Source: Dysidea avara (lineage: Eukaryota > Porifera > Demospongiae > Dictyoceratida > Dysideidae). From it: a DNA stretch of 64,000 nt. The notes below the pieces were generated by a model. That model did no database searches, had not been told where the DNA came from, and worked only from the letters and a program-made list of their open reading frames with translations. Location of the stretch: contig NC_089272.1 in assembly GCF_963678975.1 (NCBI RefSeq), positions 38,624,391-38,688,390 of the forward strand, given 5' to 3'. The position numbers and the translations under genes are program-made. Numbering within the stretch: the stretch's first letter is position 1; every line of letters starts with the position of its first letter. Shown here piece after piece: positions 56,215 to 64,000 of this stretch.

Positions 56215-56449
56215 TTAAAAACATAACATACATAGATTATCAAACTTTCTATAATTGTTCTATGTACCACTTCTGACATCACTTCAAAGGTAGCGAATGC
56301 CATTAAAGCACATCTATCAGTGCTCAGGAATGCATTAATGAGAAATGGAGGTAGTATATCAGAATCACAACCCTCCTGGAGGGAGTATTTTTTGGTATGC
56401 CACAATTTCTTGCTAATGCATTCCAGAAATTCCCAGAAATCACTTTTTT

Positions 56450-56640
56450 CCATACTCGACCTTTTAACTTAAGATGGATAAATACTCATAACTCCTTGGA
56501 TATTCATCAGATTCATAGCAAACTTTGTACGTAAATTTGCCTTTATACGCCCTTTGTTTGTGTCAAAGATTGAGGCAATTGAATTACATGTCTATGTTTT
56601 ATAGCAATTTTAAATTTGCAAAGTGCGTAAAAATAATCAA
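56450..56640 (-). repeat. Dispersed repeat 'S', copy 3
   Basis: In reverse complement: attgcctcaatctttgacac, gggcgtataaaggcaa and aaggagttatgagtatttat match 13095-13215 in order. Confidence 0.6.
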
Positions 56641-56779
56641 AACCCAAGCAGATGAAACTTTGTTACCTCCTCTGCTTTAATATAGTAACACTTTACAGGG
56701 TCATTTGTGGGTTTTAGTTTTGACAATAATATAAAGCTAAGCTGTGGAATTGTAATCAAGACACACAAGATAGTGTTGT

Positions 56780-57058
56780 TGTAAGGCCAAGTGTGCCACA
56801 TCGTGATCAAGACACATGGTGGTGTGTAATGCAGACAAGAAAGCCGGCATGTCACACAGTGAGTATATTGACAGGAATTGTTTTTTCATGCATGAATAGC
56901 TCCATGGCCCCTTCTCCAAGCACACCATTTTCGCATTATACAATAGCTGTCCGCCAAGTAGGGTAAACCACACAGCAAATTTGATTAAATTTACAACAGC
57001 AATTTGTGAGATACGAGAATTCAAAGTTTTGATTTAATTTCTTCATTTTTTCTTCTTG
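56780..57058 (+). repeat. Dispersed repeat segment (paralogue of 27205-27329 plus 27840-27990)
   Basis: Uninterrupted version of the sequence split by the MITE at 27330-27839: ..atagctccatggccccttctcc.., then cgcattatacaatagctgtc and gagatacgagaattcaaag. Confidence 0.65.
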
Positions 57059-57059
57059 T

Positions 57060-57245
57060 GAAATCAAAGGTAGCAGCCAAGAAATGGCTGCAATGATAAT
57101 AAATTTTAATAATAGTTATATATGTGTATTGTTAACATTAACATTATTGCAGCCATTTCTTGGCCGCCACCTTTAATATCCTCAACTTTATCACCCAGGA
57201 ATTTTAAGACCACACCATTTTTCACAGCTTGGCTGTTTTATGTGA
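57060..57245. mobile_element. Palindromic MITE 'P', short diverged copy
   Basis: gcagccaagaaatggctgca faces tgcagccatttcttggccgc around an AT-rich centre. The right end cacagcttggctgtttta matches family P. The outer left end is missing. Confidence 0.7.
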
Positions 57246-57372
57246 TTATTGTTTAATTTAATAACTTAGGTCACAGATTAGTGAAAAATATTGTTGATAG
57301 TATACAAATGGTGTAATGTTATGCATAGCACGTAGCATAGCACTTAATGGATTTAGCCATCATGACTATTAA

Positions 57373-57737
57373 CAGGGGCAGATCAAGGGGGTTGGGGGTG
57401 CACTATGACCAGGATAGTAGGTAGCTATATAAGCAGAGGAGTCTGGGGATGGAACCCCATAGCAGTCCATTAGAATAAGGTACAGTACGTAGTTTAAATG
57501 TTAGAAGATTCAAATTTCTTAGCAAGCTATAGAGCTAAGTGTGTCCATAGATTGGTACTGCAGAAAAAAGTGGTCATACTCAGCAATAACTGTGAAGAAT
57601 TTTTAATAGTGTTACATGTACATGGGATGACTGTTCTATTAGAGCATTTTATTGACTGCTTTATTAGAGTATCTTGATCTTTTGTATGGATATTTTTTTG
57701 GTTGGGGGATATGCCACCTCTTCTGGATCTGCCACTG
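57373..57737. mobile_element. CAGGGGC-ended MITE, ATTAA duplication
   Basis: 365 bp. Left end CAGGGGCAGATCAAGG, right end ttctggatctgccactg. ATTAA at 57368-57372 and 57738-57742. Contains two ctattagag-type motifs at 57632-57672. Confidence 0.8.
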
Positions 57738-57819
57738 ATTAAAGTAATTACTTTGGTGCACTTGAAATATGCGTTGCTATAGTTGGTGTATAAAAACTGA
57801 CGCGCATTAAAAGCAAACG

Positions 57820-58037
57820 CACTGCTCGAAGAAGGCTGTTTTGTCCACCATGAAAACCAGTAAACTAACAGACTGATGGTAAACTAACAGATGGTACATT
57901 TTGTTTATTTAACCTACTAGCAAATCAACAGTGACTGTTGATTTACTAGTTGGTTTACTCTAAGTAAATCATTGGTAAAAAAGTGTTCCTGTCTGTTAAT
58001 TTACTGCTTGATTTAAAACAGCCTTCTTCAAGCAGTG
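57820..58037. mobile_element. 218-bp TIR MITE
   Basis: Ends cactgctcgaagaaggctgt and the near-exact complement acagccttcttcaagcagtg. The inside has repeated taaactaacag and (t)ttactagttggtttac motifs. No duplication was identified. Confidence 0.7.
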
Positions 58038-58335
58038 ACAGCTTCTTATAGTAGAGCAGCATAGTGTGAACGTTTCATCATATGTGATACAGCTATGAGA
58101 CTTTCCACATAAAGTGTACTGCCTGTTATATTTATGTATTGATATAGCATCATTGCAGACTTGATCTTTGGTGACCTTTACAGGAATTTTGTATTGAAAA
58201 TTCAGCATTATTGTCTTTATCCCCCTGAGGCATTATTTTACTCTGTTAAAACATGATTTCCAAAGTTATATTAACCATGAAATTCTATGAAGTTTGCTGC
58301 CCAATGGTAATTTACACCCCAAGGGCAAAGTAAGT

Positions 58336-58640
58336 GTGCGGCCCTCAAAAAGGCTATGGTGAAAAAAGATGTGAAATCCAAGGTGGCGGCCAAGAAATGG
58401 CTGTGATGGTAGGTTAATGGTAAAAATTTTAATAATGACAATTCAGGTGAATTTTGTGCCAAGACCAAGCAGCACAAACATTCACCTGAATTGTCGTTAT
58501 TAAAATTTTTACCATTAACCTACCATCACAGCCATTTCTTGGCCGCCACCTTGGATTTCACATCTTTTTTCACCATAGCCTTTTTGAGGGCCGCACACTT
58601 TTTTTACAGCTTGGCTGTTTTGGATTAGATATATATATCT
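58336..58640. mobile_element. Palindromic MITE 'P', copy lacking its left tip
   Basis: From gtgtgcggccctcaaaaagg to ggctgttttggattagata. The arms mirror each other around 58475. Over 95% like 15362-15693 by eye, but the outer left ~25 bp are missing. Confidence 0.85.
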
Positions 58641-58855
58641 AAACCAAAACAGCCAAGCTGTAAAAAAATAGTGCGGTCCCCAAGGTGAAAAAGATCAGGA
58701 GGAGGCAACACAAATTCACCTGAATTGTCATAATTAAAAATTTTGCCATTAATCTACCATCACAGCCATTTCTTGGCCGCTACCTTGGATTTCACATATT
58801 TTTTCATCTTGGGGGCCGCACTTTTTTTTACAGCTTGGCTGTTTTGGTTTAGATA
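58641..58855. mobile_element. Palindromic MITE 'P', third copy abutting the previous one
   Basis: Starts tctaaaccaaaacagccaag directly after tatata and ends ggctgttttggtttaga. The left arm is shortened and rearranged (gatcaggaggaggcaac). Head-to-tail with 58336-58640. Confidence 0.8.
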
Positions 58856-58966
58856 ATCCTTACTTGACAATGTAGGAAAATTGCTACTTCAGCATTGAAA
58901 ATATTTAGGGACCCACATTGCTACAATGCCAAGTAGGGATTTTCCCTCATAGCTAGCTACCATCGT

Positions 58967-59593
58967 ACAGGTTTTTGCAATTGAATTCGGCGACTTTGCA
59001 ATTGAATTCGTCCCGTTTGCAATTGAGTTCGTCGATTTTGCAATTGAATTCGTCGGTTTTGCAACTGAATTCGTCCCGTTTGCAATTGAATTCGTCGCTT
59101 TTGCAGTTAAATTCGTCCGTAACAAGAATGGCAGCTGGAGAAAACACGAAAACATGATGTAGCAGCTGCTACAAGAACTTGTTGAAGTACAACAGTAGTA
59201 AACAACTCTTTATAAGACAATAATTCTTCCTCTACAACCTATCCAGCAACATTCCAAACTCTACTACGCCATTCGCGATGGGTGTGGTCACTTGCGAGCA
59301 ACTGCTAATTAACTTGTCAGACAGCTATCAGCTTCGCGTACTACCAGCTCCAATTACCTTCTAGTGTCTCAAGTGTAACTCTCCATGGCGTAAATAATTC
59401 ATCTCTTAATGAACGGTTGGTTTCTGGAGCCGTTTTGTGTATGACGAATTGTAATGCAAACGCGACGAATTCTATTGCAAAACCGACGAATTCAATTGCA
59501 AACGGGACGAATTCAATTGCAACACCGACGAATTCAATTGCAAACGGGACGAATTCAATCGCAAAGGCGACAAATTCAATTGCAAAAACCTGT
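58967..59593. mobile_element. Foldback-like element with inverted ends made of 21-bp minisatellites
   Basis: Both ends start ACAGGTTTTTGCAATTGAAT in inverted orientation. The left end then has seven units and the right end about six units of gcaattgaattcgtc + 6 variable bases (about 58976-59123 and 59452-59590). The roughly 330-bp centre has no recognised gene. Terminal repeats built of short tandem units are known from Drosophila FB elements; relation to them is only by structure. The open frames (TNSIAKP repeats) are produced by the 21-bp period. Confidence 0.7.
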
Positions 59594-60133
59594 AATTATG
59601 TGACCAGATTTTACAGAACCAATCCAAATTGCACATTAGTAAAAATCAAACTAACACCACCAGTGGATATAGTTACACTATTTTACTACTAGGTTAGACC
59701 CTCAGTACTACTCAAACTACTCAAGGGTGGTTTTAACAGACATCTTTTCTGGGTGGTATGGATAGCTCGAATGGCAGTTTCTGGCCTTGTGAAGGGCCTG
59801 GCTTGTCAAGAATCAGTGTTTTACTGGTGGATGGCCTGATAATGTTGGCCAAACAATTTTTCTGTTGATGTTGCTGCATACCAGCCACTAAGAAGCCAGC
59901 AAAGTCATCTCTTGTCTGGACTTCAATCATCCATTTTGAAGTCTATCCCCATCATCCCACCCTCCTCCCCTTTGTGAGCACTTGTGATACTACTTCACTT
60001 GTCCAACTGCTCAGATTTTCTATCTTATTTGGCAGGAAACTCTACAACAGCTACAAGTACTGGAAGTGGTCTGAAAGGTAATAGATTGATTGATGCATTC
60101 CTTATGTAAATTTCAATTTCATATGCATGTTTG
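59594..60133. other. Unassigned stretch with a possible short exon
   Basis: At about 60034-60078 a segment (NSTTATSTGSGLK) lies between ttatttggcag and gtaata and resembles a Ser/Thr-rich stalk exon. The evidence is too thin to call a gene. Confidence 0.25.
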
Positions 60134-60792
60134 CTATCCTTGGTAAGCTGTGCTGACTTGAATTCTTAAAATCATTGATCTCAAAACTTCTAATGTGCAA
60201 TTTGGATCATCTTTCCAAAATCCAGTCACATATCTTGTGTCACAAATTTTTATTGCTGGAACCCTATATACTTCATTTTTAATTACTAGTAAAAATTTTA
60301 TTACATTATATGCATAGAGACGTAATGTGCTCAGGTGCATTGACTTTGTCACACCAAGTTGTGTATCCATAGTTATGATCATGATGTGCTTGTTGAATTC
60401 AGCTTGTTGTGTCAGTGAGAACTTTAATGAATTAACACATGGCACTATCCAATGTGTAGATTCAATAACCTCGTTCGTTGAACTACCAGAGGACTATAAT
60501 CCATAACCATAGCTAGAACAGAACCAGTGGATACTGTCAACCATGTCAATTTTGCAAAACACATCTTTAGATAACTTACTGCATGCAATAAATACAAAAC
60601 CATTATACACAAGTTTACACTGTATTGTGTACTCAGATGCTTTACTACACTTATCACAATTAGTCAGCCTAATCAGAATCTTTTTTTGGAGCCAAAGGTC
60701 TGCACTGAGAGGAAGGAACTTTGCAACTTTGCATGACAATGATGCATTGGTAACCTTTTTCTTGTCCCCTTGGCATTCTAAATAATGATCTC
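60134..60792 (-). pseudogene. Coding-like frame with one in-frame stop
   Basis: After a possible acceptor (attatttag, about 60793) one minus frame reads ASLSCKVAKFLPLSADLWLQ, LTNCDKCSKASEYTIQCKLV, then WFCSSYGYG and a TAG at about 60494. It continues PCVNSLKFSLTQQAEFNKHI and TRYVTGFWKDDPNCTLEVLR to a stop at 60134. Several Cys residues suggest an extracellular domain. It could be a decayed exon of the minus-strand FN3 gene to the right or another gene. Not recognised. Confidence 0.35.
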
Positions 60793-61499
60793 AAACCACA
60801 CAAGTAGAGGAATACTGAAATAACAACAAACAAAACAACTAGCTTGGTATCAGTAACATGGCACCACAGTACTCTAGTTTTGCTGTTGTAAGTTGACTCT
60901 AGACCCTGGGAGTATGGTTGCATTTGGACAGATGCAAAACTTCTTGGTTCAGAATTGGTCTCACCCCCAGATGGACTTTGAAATATGGTAGTAAAGCAAT
61001 GTTCAGCAGATAAATTGGTGGTTTAGTACTGTATAGCCAGAAGTTCTGGGATGAAGCTTGCCCAAAACTGTGTACAATATAATTTTTGTGTTTACAGGGG
61101 GTAATTCAGCAAAGTCAGAGTAATAGCTATGTATACGTAACCTTGATTGATTGATTTATACCTCAAATATATTTTCACAAAGTCTTACAAAATTCGTGAT
61201 AGTTTCAACCCTCAAAAATTTCTGGTTATTTGGTATTCAATTCTCGAAAAGAAAAACTCTGCTGCAAATGAATGTAGCCACCAACATTTCTATAAACCCA
61301 CATTACATAATTCATTTCATTGCACGACACTTTACATTGCGTACATCTGTTCCAGACAAACACAACTATACATACCATAAGAAACCGAATGTCAACTTAT
61401 ATCAACCACAGGTGCATCTAAAGTCAAACAGTGGAATTATGAGGAACTATCTGGATGTAAAGAAAGCTGGTGAGAAGAGCTCTAGAAAGAATCCCAAGA

Positions 61500-61690
61500 A
61501 GTAAATCAGATGGCTGCAGGTTCGGGGCTACCTACAGTAGGTCCAGTCATGGATTTTTTCTCCTTTCTCCAACTTTTCAAACACACCTTAATAAGTAGCT
61601 AAAGTCTTGGAGCAGGCTGTAGGACCAGGTGTCCTACAGACGTTCAGCACTTGTGCTATAAAGCATTATAAATAAATAAATTAATTAATT
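61500..61690 (+). mobile_element. SINE (tRNA-like B box, AAAT tail)
   Basis: ggctgcaggttcggggctac has a B-box-like core, followed by a body ending gcacttgtgctataaagcat and (aaat)n/(taat)n. The tail also occurs at 23214-23265. The body differs from that of the 30.9-kb SINE. Confidence 0.55.
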
Positions 61691-62868
61691 AATAAAAAAG
61701 GGAAGCAGGCCATCAGGAATATGTGTGAACTCTAGGGTAAATGGCAACCAACACTACAAAATTGAACCTAAAATCACACTTTGGATGCAGAGACAGACAA
61801 TTTGTAGCAAGCAATATCTGTTTGAGCTATGATACAACATAAGACAAGTATGTATTCTTCATGTTCTGTTTCACAAAAGAAAATTATGACACCATGTCAT
61901 TGTTATAGGCAATAACTATCCTTTGTGATTGTGGAGTCTGATTAGACACCAGCCTACTATGCTGACACAATTTGGAGCACAATACGTGCTTTGAAACATG
62001 GAGCACAATGCTAGCATAATGGGTAGATTTTTGCCATTCTGTAAATTATTAGTGGAAAAGATTGACATACTTAGCTACTGCTTTGTGTAATTTCCTACAC
62101 ATTCTCTTCATACACAAAAAGAATTAAAGTAGTGGTGTGTAGCCTTGTCAGTGATTCTAATGAACCAATGAGCTACATAATTCAAACATTTGACATAATA
62201 AGCTGCTAAATGAATTATTTTTAATGGTTAACTTTGATGAATTTCTCAGAAGCCAAAAGCTATCATTATCCATAATATACAGAAAGTGCAAAACTGTTAG
62301 TTAAACATGAAAGTTGAGGCAAAAAGTTTGAGCATAATTGTGAGCATAATAGGTAAACTTTTTGAGCACTGTAGCATAGCATAATAGGTAAAATGAAAAG
62401 TATAATAGGCTGGTGCTTAAGTACGATAGTATGCATCACTAGTCCTTAACCAACCCTAAATGCATGGTAAAAAGTAGTGAAGATGATATTGGTTTCATTC
62501 CATCCGTTGGCCACACCTATTATAACTTGACCACAACAGATTATTCCATAACTTTATGTCGACTACCTTCAGATTTTCCCTTTTCCATAGTAACTACATT
62601 TAGAGAGTACAGAAACTCTACTATACTTGTACTTGAAGCTTTGCTAAATTAATAAGCTTTGTATGATATTTACTTCATGGAATATATTATAATTGGATAG
62701 TGGTTGATAATTGATCGCTTACACCAAATAAATAAATGACAAGTTCAAAACTGCAAGATTATTTGTAAAGCCCTTGGCAATCACAGAGGCAATGATGGGA
62801 ATGTATTTAGTAATTGGTTGTCAAATATGATTATTACTCATCTACATAAATACTTAATATTTAATTAC
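61691..62868. other. Unassigned stretch, probably intron or 3' flank of the FN3 gene
   Basis: No supported exon. Tandem agcataataggtaaa-like motifs at about 62330-62410. Confidence 0.3.
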
Positions 62869-63980
62869 CATCAGGTGGTGTGGTTACTGAGATCATAGCT
62901 TCAGGTCCTGATCCCACATTGGTATAAGCCACAATGGTGAACTGGTACTCTGTAGCAAGTCTCAGATCAGTAAAGGTCAGTGAAGATGAAATATCATTGT
63001 CATCAGCTAAAATGGTAGTTGAGTTATTGATTGTAAATGTGTCCATTTCTCCAGTTGTTTGATTAAAGTATGTTACCATAGCATTATATGACACCTACAC
63101 AAGAAATATGCACAACTACTATAAAACACGACATTATCATTACTTACTGTGTACTTGGTGATCAGTCCATTAGGAGGGTCAGGTCTCTGCCATGTGAGGG
63201 ATATACTTGATTGTGTTACAGTAGTTGAAACAATCTCATGAGGCTCAGTGGGACCTTAGGATATAGCATATCACATACAACCAGCATTAAAATAACTCAC
63301 TTCCTTCAGATGTAGTAATCAATTCTACAATTGATCGATCTCCACCTAGTTCCATTTCATTGTATAATGCAAAAGCTGACACTTGAATCCTGTATGTCAC
63401 TGATCCATTAAGATTAGTTAATGTACCAGAAGTTCCAGTAAAGTTCTTAGCAAACTCTCCATCTTGTGCTAGTTGTCTCTTCCTCCTATTTCTAGTTATA
63501 ATAGGACCATAGGGACCACTCACTGGCAGGTAGAACACTATGTAGTGAGTAATAACACCATTTGGTACATCAGGCTCCATCCAGTTTATTGTTAACATAG
63601 AAGATGATATGGATTGTGTGGTGACCCTAGGAACAGTAGCAGGTGCTAGAGAATTATGCAAAAATATATTATTTAATAACATTTGTATTGTAGCTTACGT
63701 TCTGGCAAAGTCTTTAAAGTTTTTGTACCACTAAATGGTCCAGCTCCCACTCTAGTATATGCTCTTATTTGTAGAGTATATATTGTACCAGGTGATAATC
63801 CTTCAACAGTACCCATCAGTGTATCAGTGAAGTTAACAAGTGATGTTGTACTGTTAACACTATACTGTACTTCATATTGTATGATGATCCCATTAGGAGT
63901 ATCAGGTGGCATCCATGATAATGTCACAAATCTTTGCTGGATAGTATCTACTGTTAGTGAACATGGAGCAGTAGCAGGTC
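62869..63980 (-). CDS. Tandem fibronectin type III domain gene (partial, four exons)
   Basis: The exons are 63699-63980, 63301-63645, 63148-63254 and 62869-63094, with consistent GT-AG borders and phase 1 between domains. Each FN3 domain has the B-strand Trp and an NG turn (LSWMPPDTPNGIIIQYEVQY; INWMEPDVPNGVITHYIVFY; LTWQRPDPPNGLITKYT). Each also has the Tyr-corner near its end (LSPGTIYTLQIRAYTRVGAG; LRLATEYQFTIVAYTNVGSG). The third domain is split by an intron after its C strand, with exons of 107 and 226 nt. The middle domain carries an extra RNRRKRQ basic loop. Such repeats occur in cell-adhesion or receptor ectodomains. The gene continues beyond the right edge (5') and probably beyond 62869 (3'). 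Confidence 0.85.
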
Positions 63981-64000
63981 CTTAAATATGATACACATCT

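Noticed and set aside
58889-59155. TNSIAKP/TNSIANG repeat protein
   Set aside because: The period of 21 bp keeps all frames open; the same arrays occur inverted as element ends, so a protein is not supported.
60034-61504. A + strand receptor gene from a Ser/Thr-rich exon (60034), a tail exon (61084) and the frame 61151-61504
   Set aside because: The pieces have weak splice sites and no shared frame or domain; too little to call a gene.
1-64000. CRISPR arrays, bacterial operons or prophage
   Set aside because: Repeats are minisatellites or transposon ends; introns and LINE/LTR elements show a eukaryotic genome.

Overview
This is a eukaryotic (animal) genomic window. Most of it is transposable elements of several classes, many inserted into one another; only a small part is ordinary host coding sequence. 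The repeat types (an animal-type BEL/Pao retrotransposon, CR1- and jockey-like LINEs, tRNA-derived SINEs, many short TIR elements), the very short introns (about 40-130 bp) and a fibronectin type III (FN3) gene point to an invertebrate. A sponge or another early-branching animal is my best guess, as inference only. I see no bacterial operons, CRISPR arrays or rRNA genes.

0-15 kb: one RT/endonuclease retroelement copy on the + strand is split into three pieces (about 162-1036, 5228-5444, 12087-12698). An antisense CR1-like LINE with an N-terminal PHD-type finger (about 1135-5190) separates the first two. A 5'-truncated jockey-like LINE (5445-12086, flanked by AAAGGT) separates the last two, and it carries an 819-bp palindromic foldback element and a tandem duplication with exon-like segments. 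A LINE tail and a 30-31 bp minisatellite follow.

15-27 kb: a dispersed repeat ('R') is split by an 8.1-kb element (18556-26689, called X here). X has terminal inverted repeats of more than 450 bp, an 8-bp target duplication, an N-terminal open reading frame inside its TIR and a decayed HECT-like (E3 ubiquitin ligase) fragment in its body. At least four other elements sit inside X. An uninterrupted R copy at 36.6 kb supplies the empty site.

27-36 kb: another dispersed repeat ('S') carries a TIR element and a second jockey-like LINE. A second CR1-like LINE (30.56-35.85 kb) follows, itself carrying a SINE and a 710-bp hAT-like element.

36-44.6 kb: a second R copy holds four insertions. One is a hAT-like element with an 8-bp duplication. 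The other three are stacked: an outer CAGGG-ended element, inside it a CAGGGGCG-ended element with 5-bp duplication, and inside that a 6.1-kb BEL/Pao LTR retrotransposon on the minus strand.

46.3-52.2 kb: the best host-type gene in the window. It is a roughly 20-exon minus-strand gene with seven tandemly duplicated exons encoding a 24-residue repeat, then a coiled coil, then a basic and an acidic/disordered C-terminal region. A single zinc-finger-like exon lies upstream.

52-64 kb: the last exon of a type I membrane protein (+), a small cysteine-rich exon (-), many MITEs, an element whose inverted ends are 21-bp minisatellites, and at the right edge a minus-strand gene with tandem FN3 domains running out of the window.

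A near-palindromic motif (ACTCTAATAGAGCAGTCA and its complement) recurs at about 17 places inside otherwise different repeats and is unexplained. All family assignments come from reading motifs; no database search was possible.
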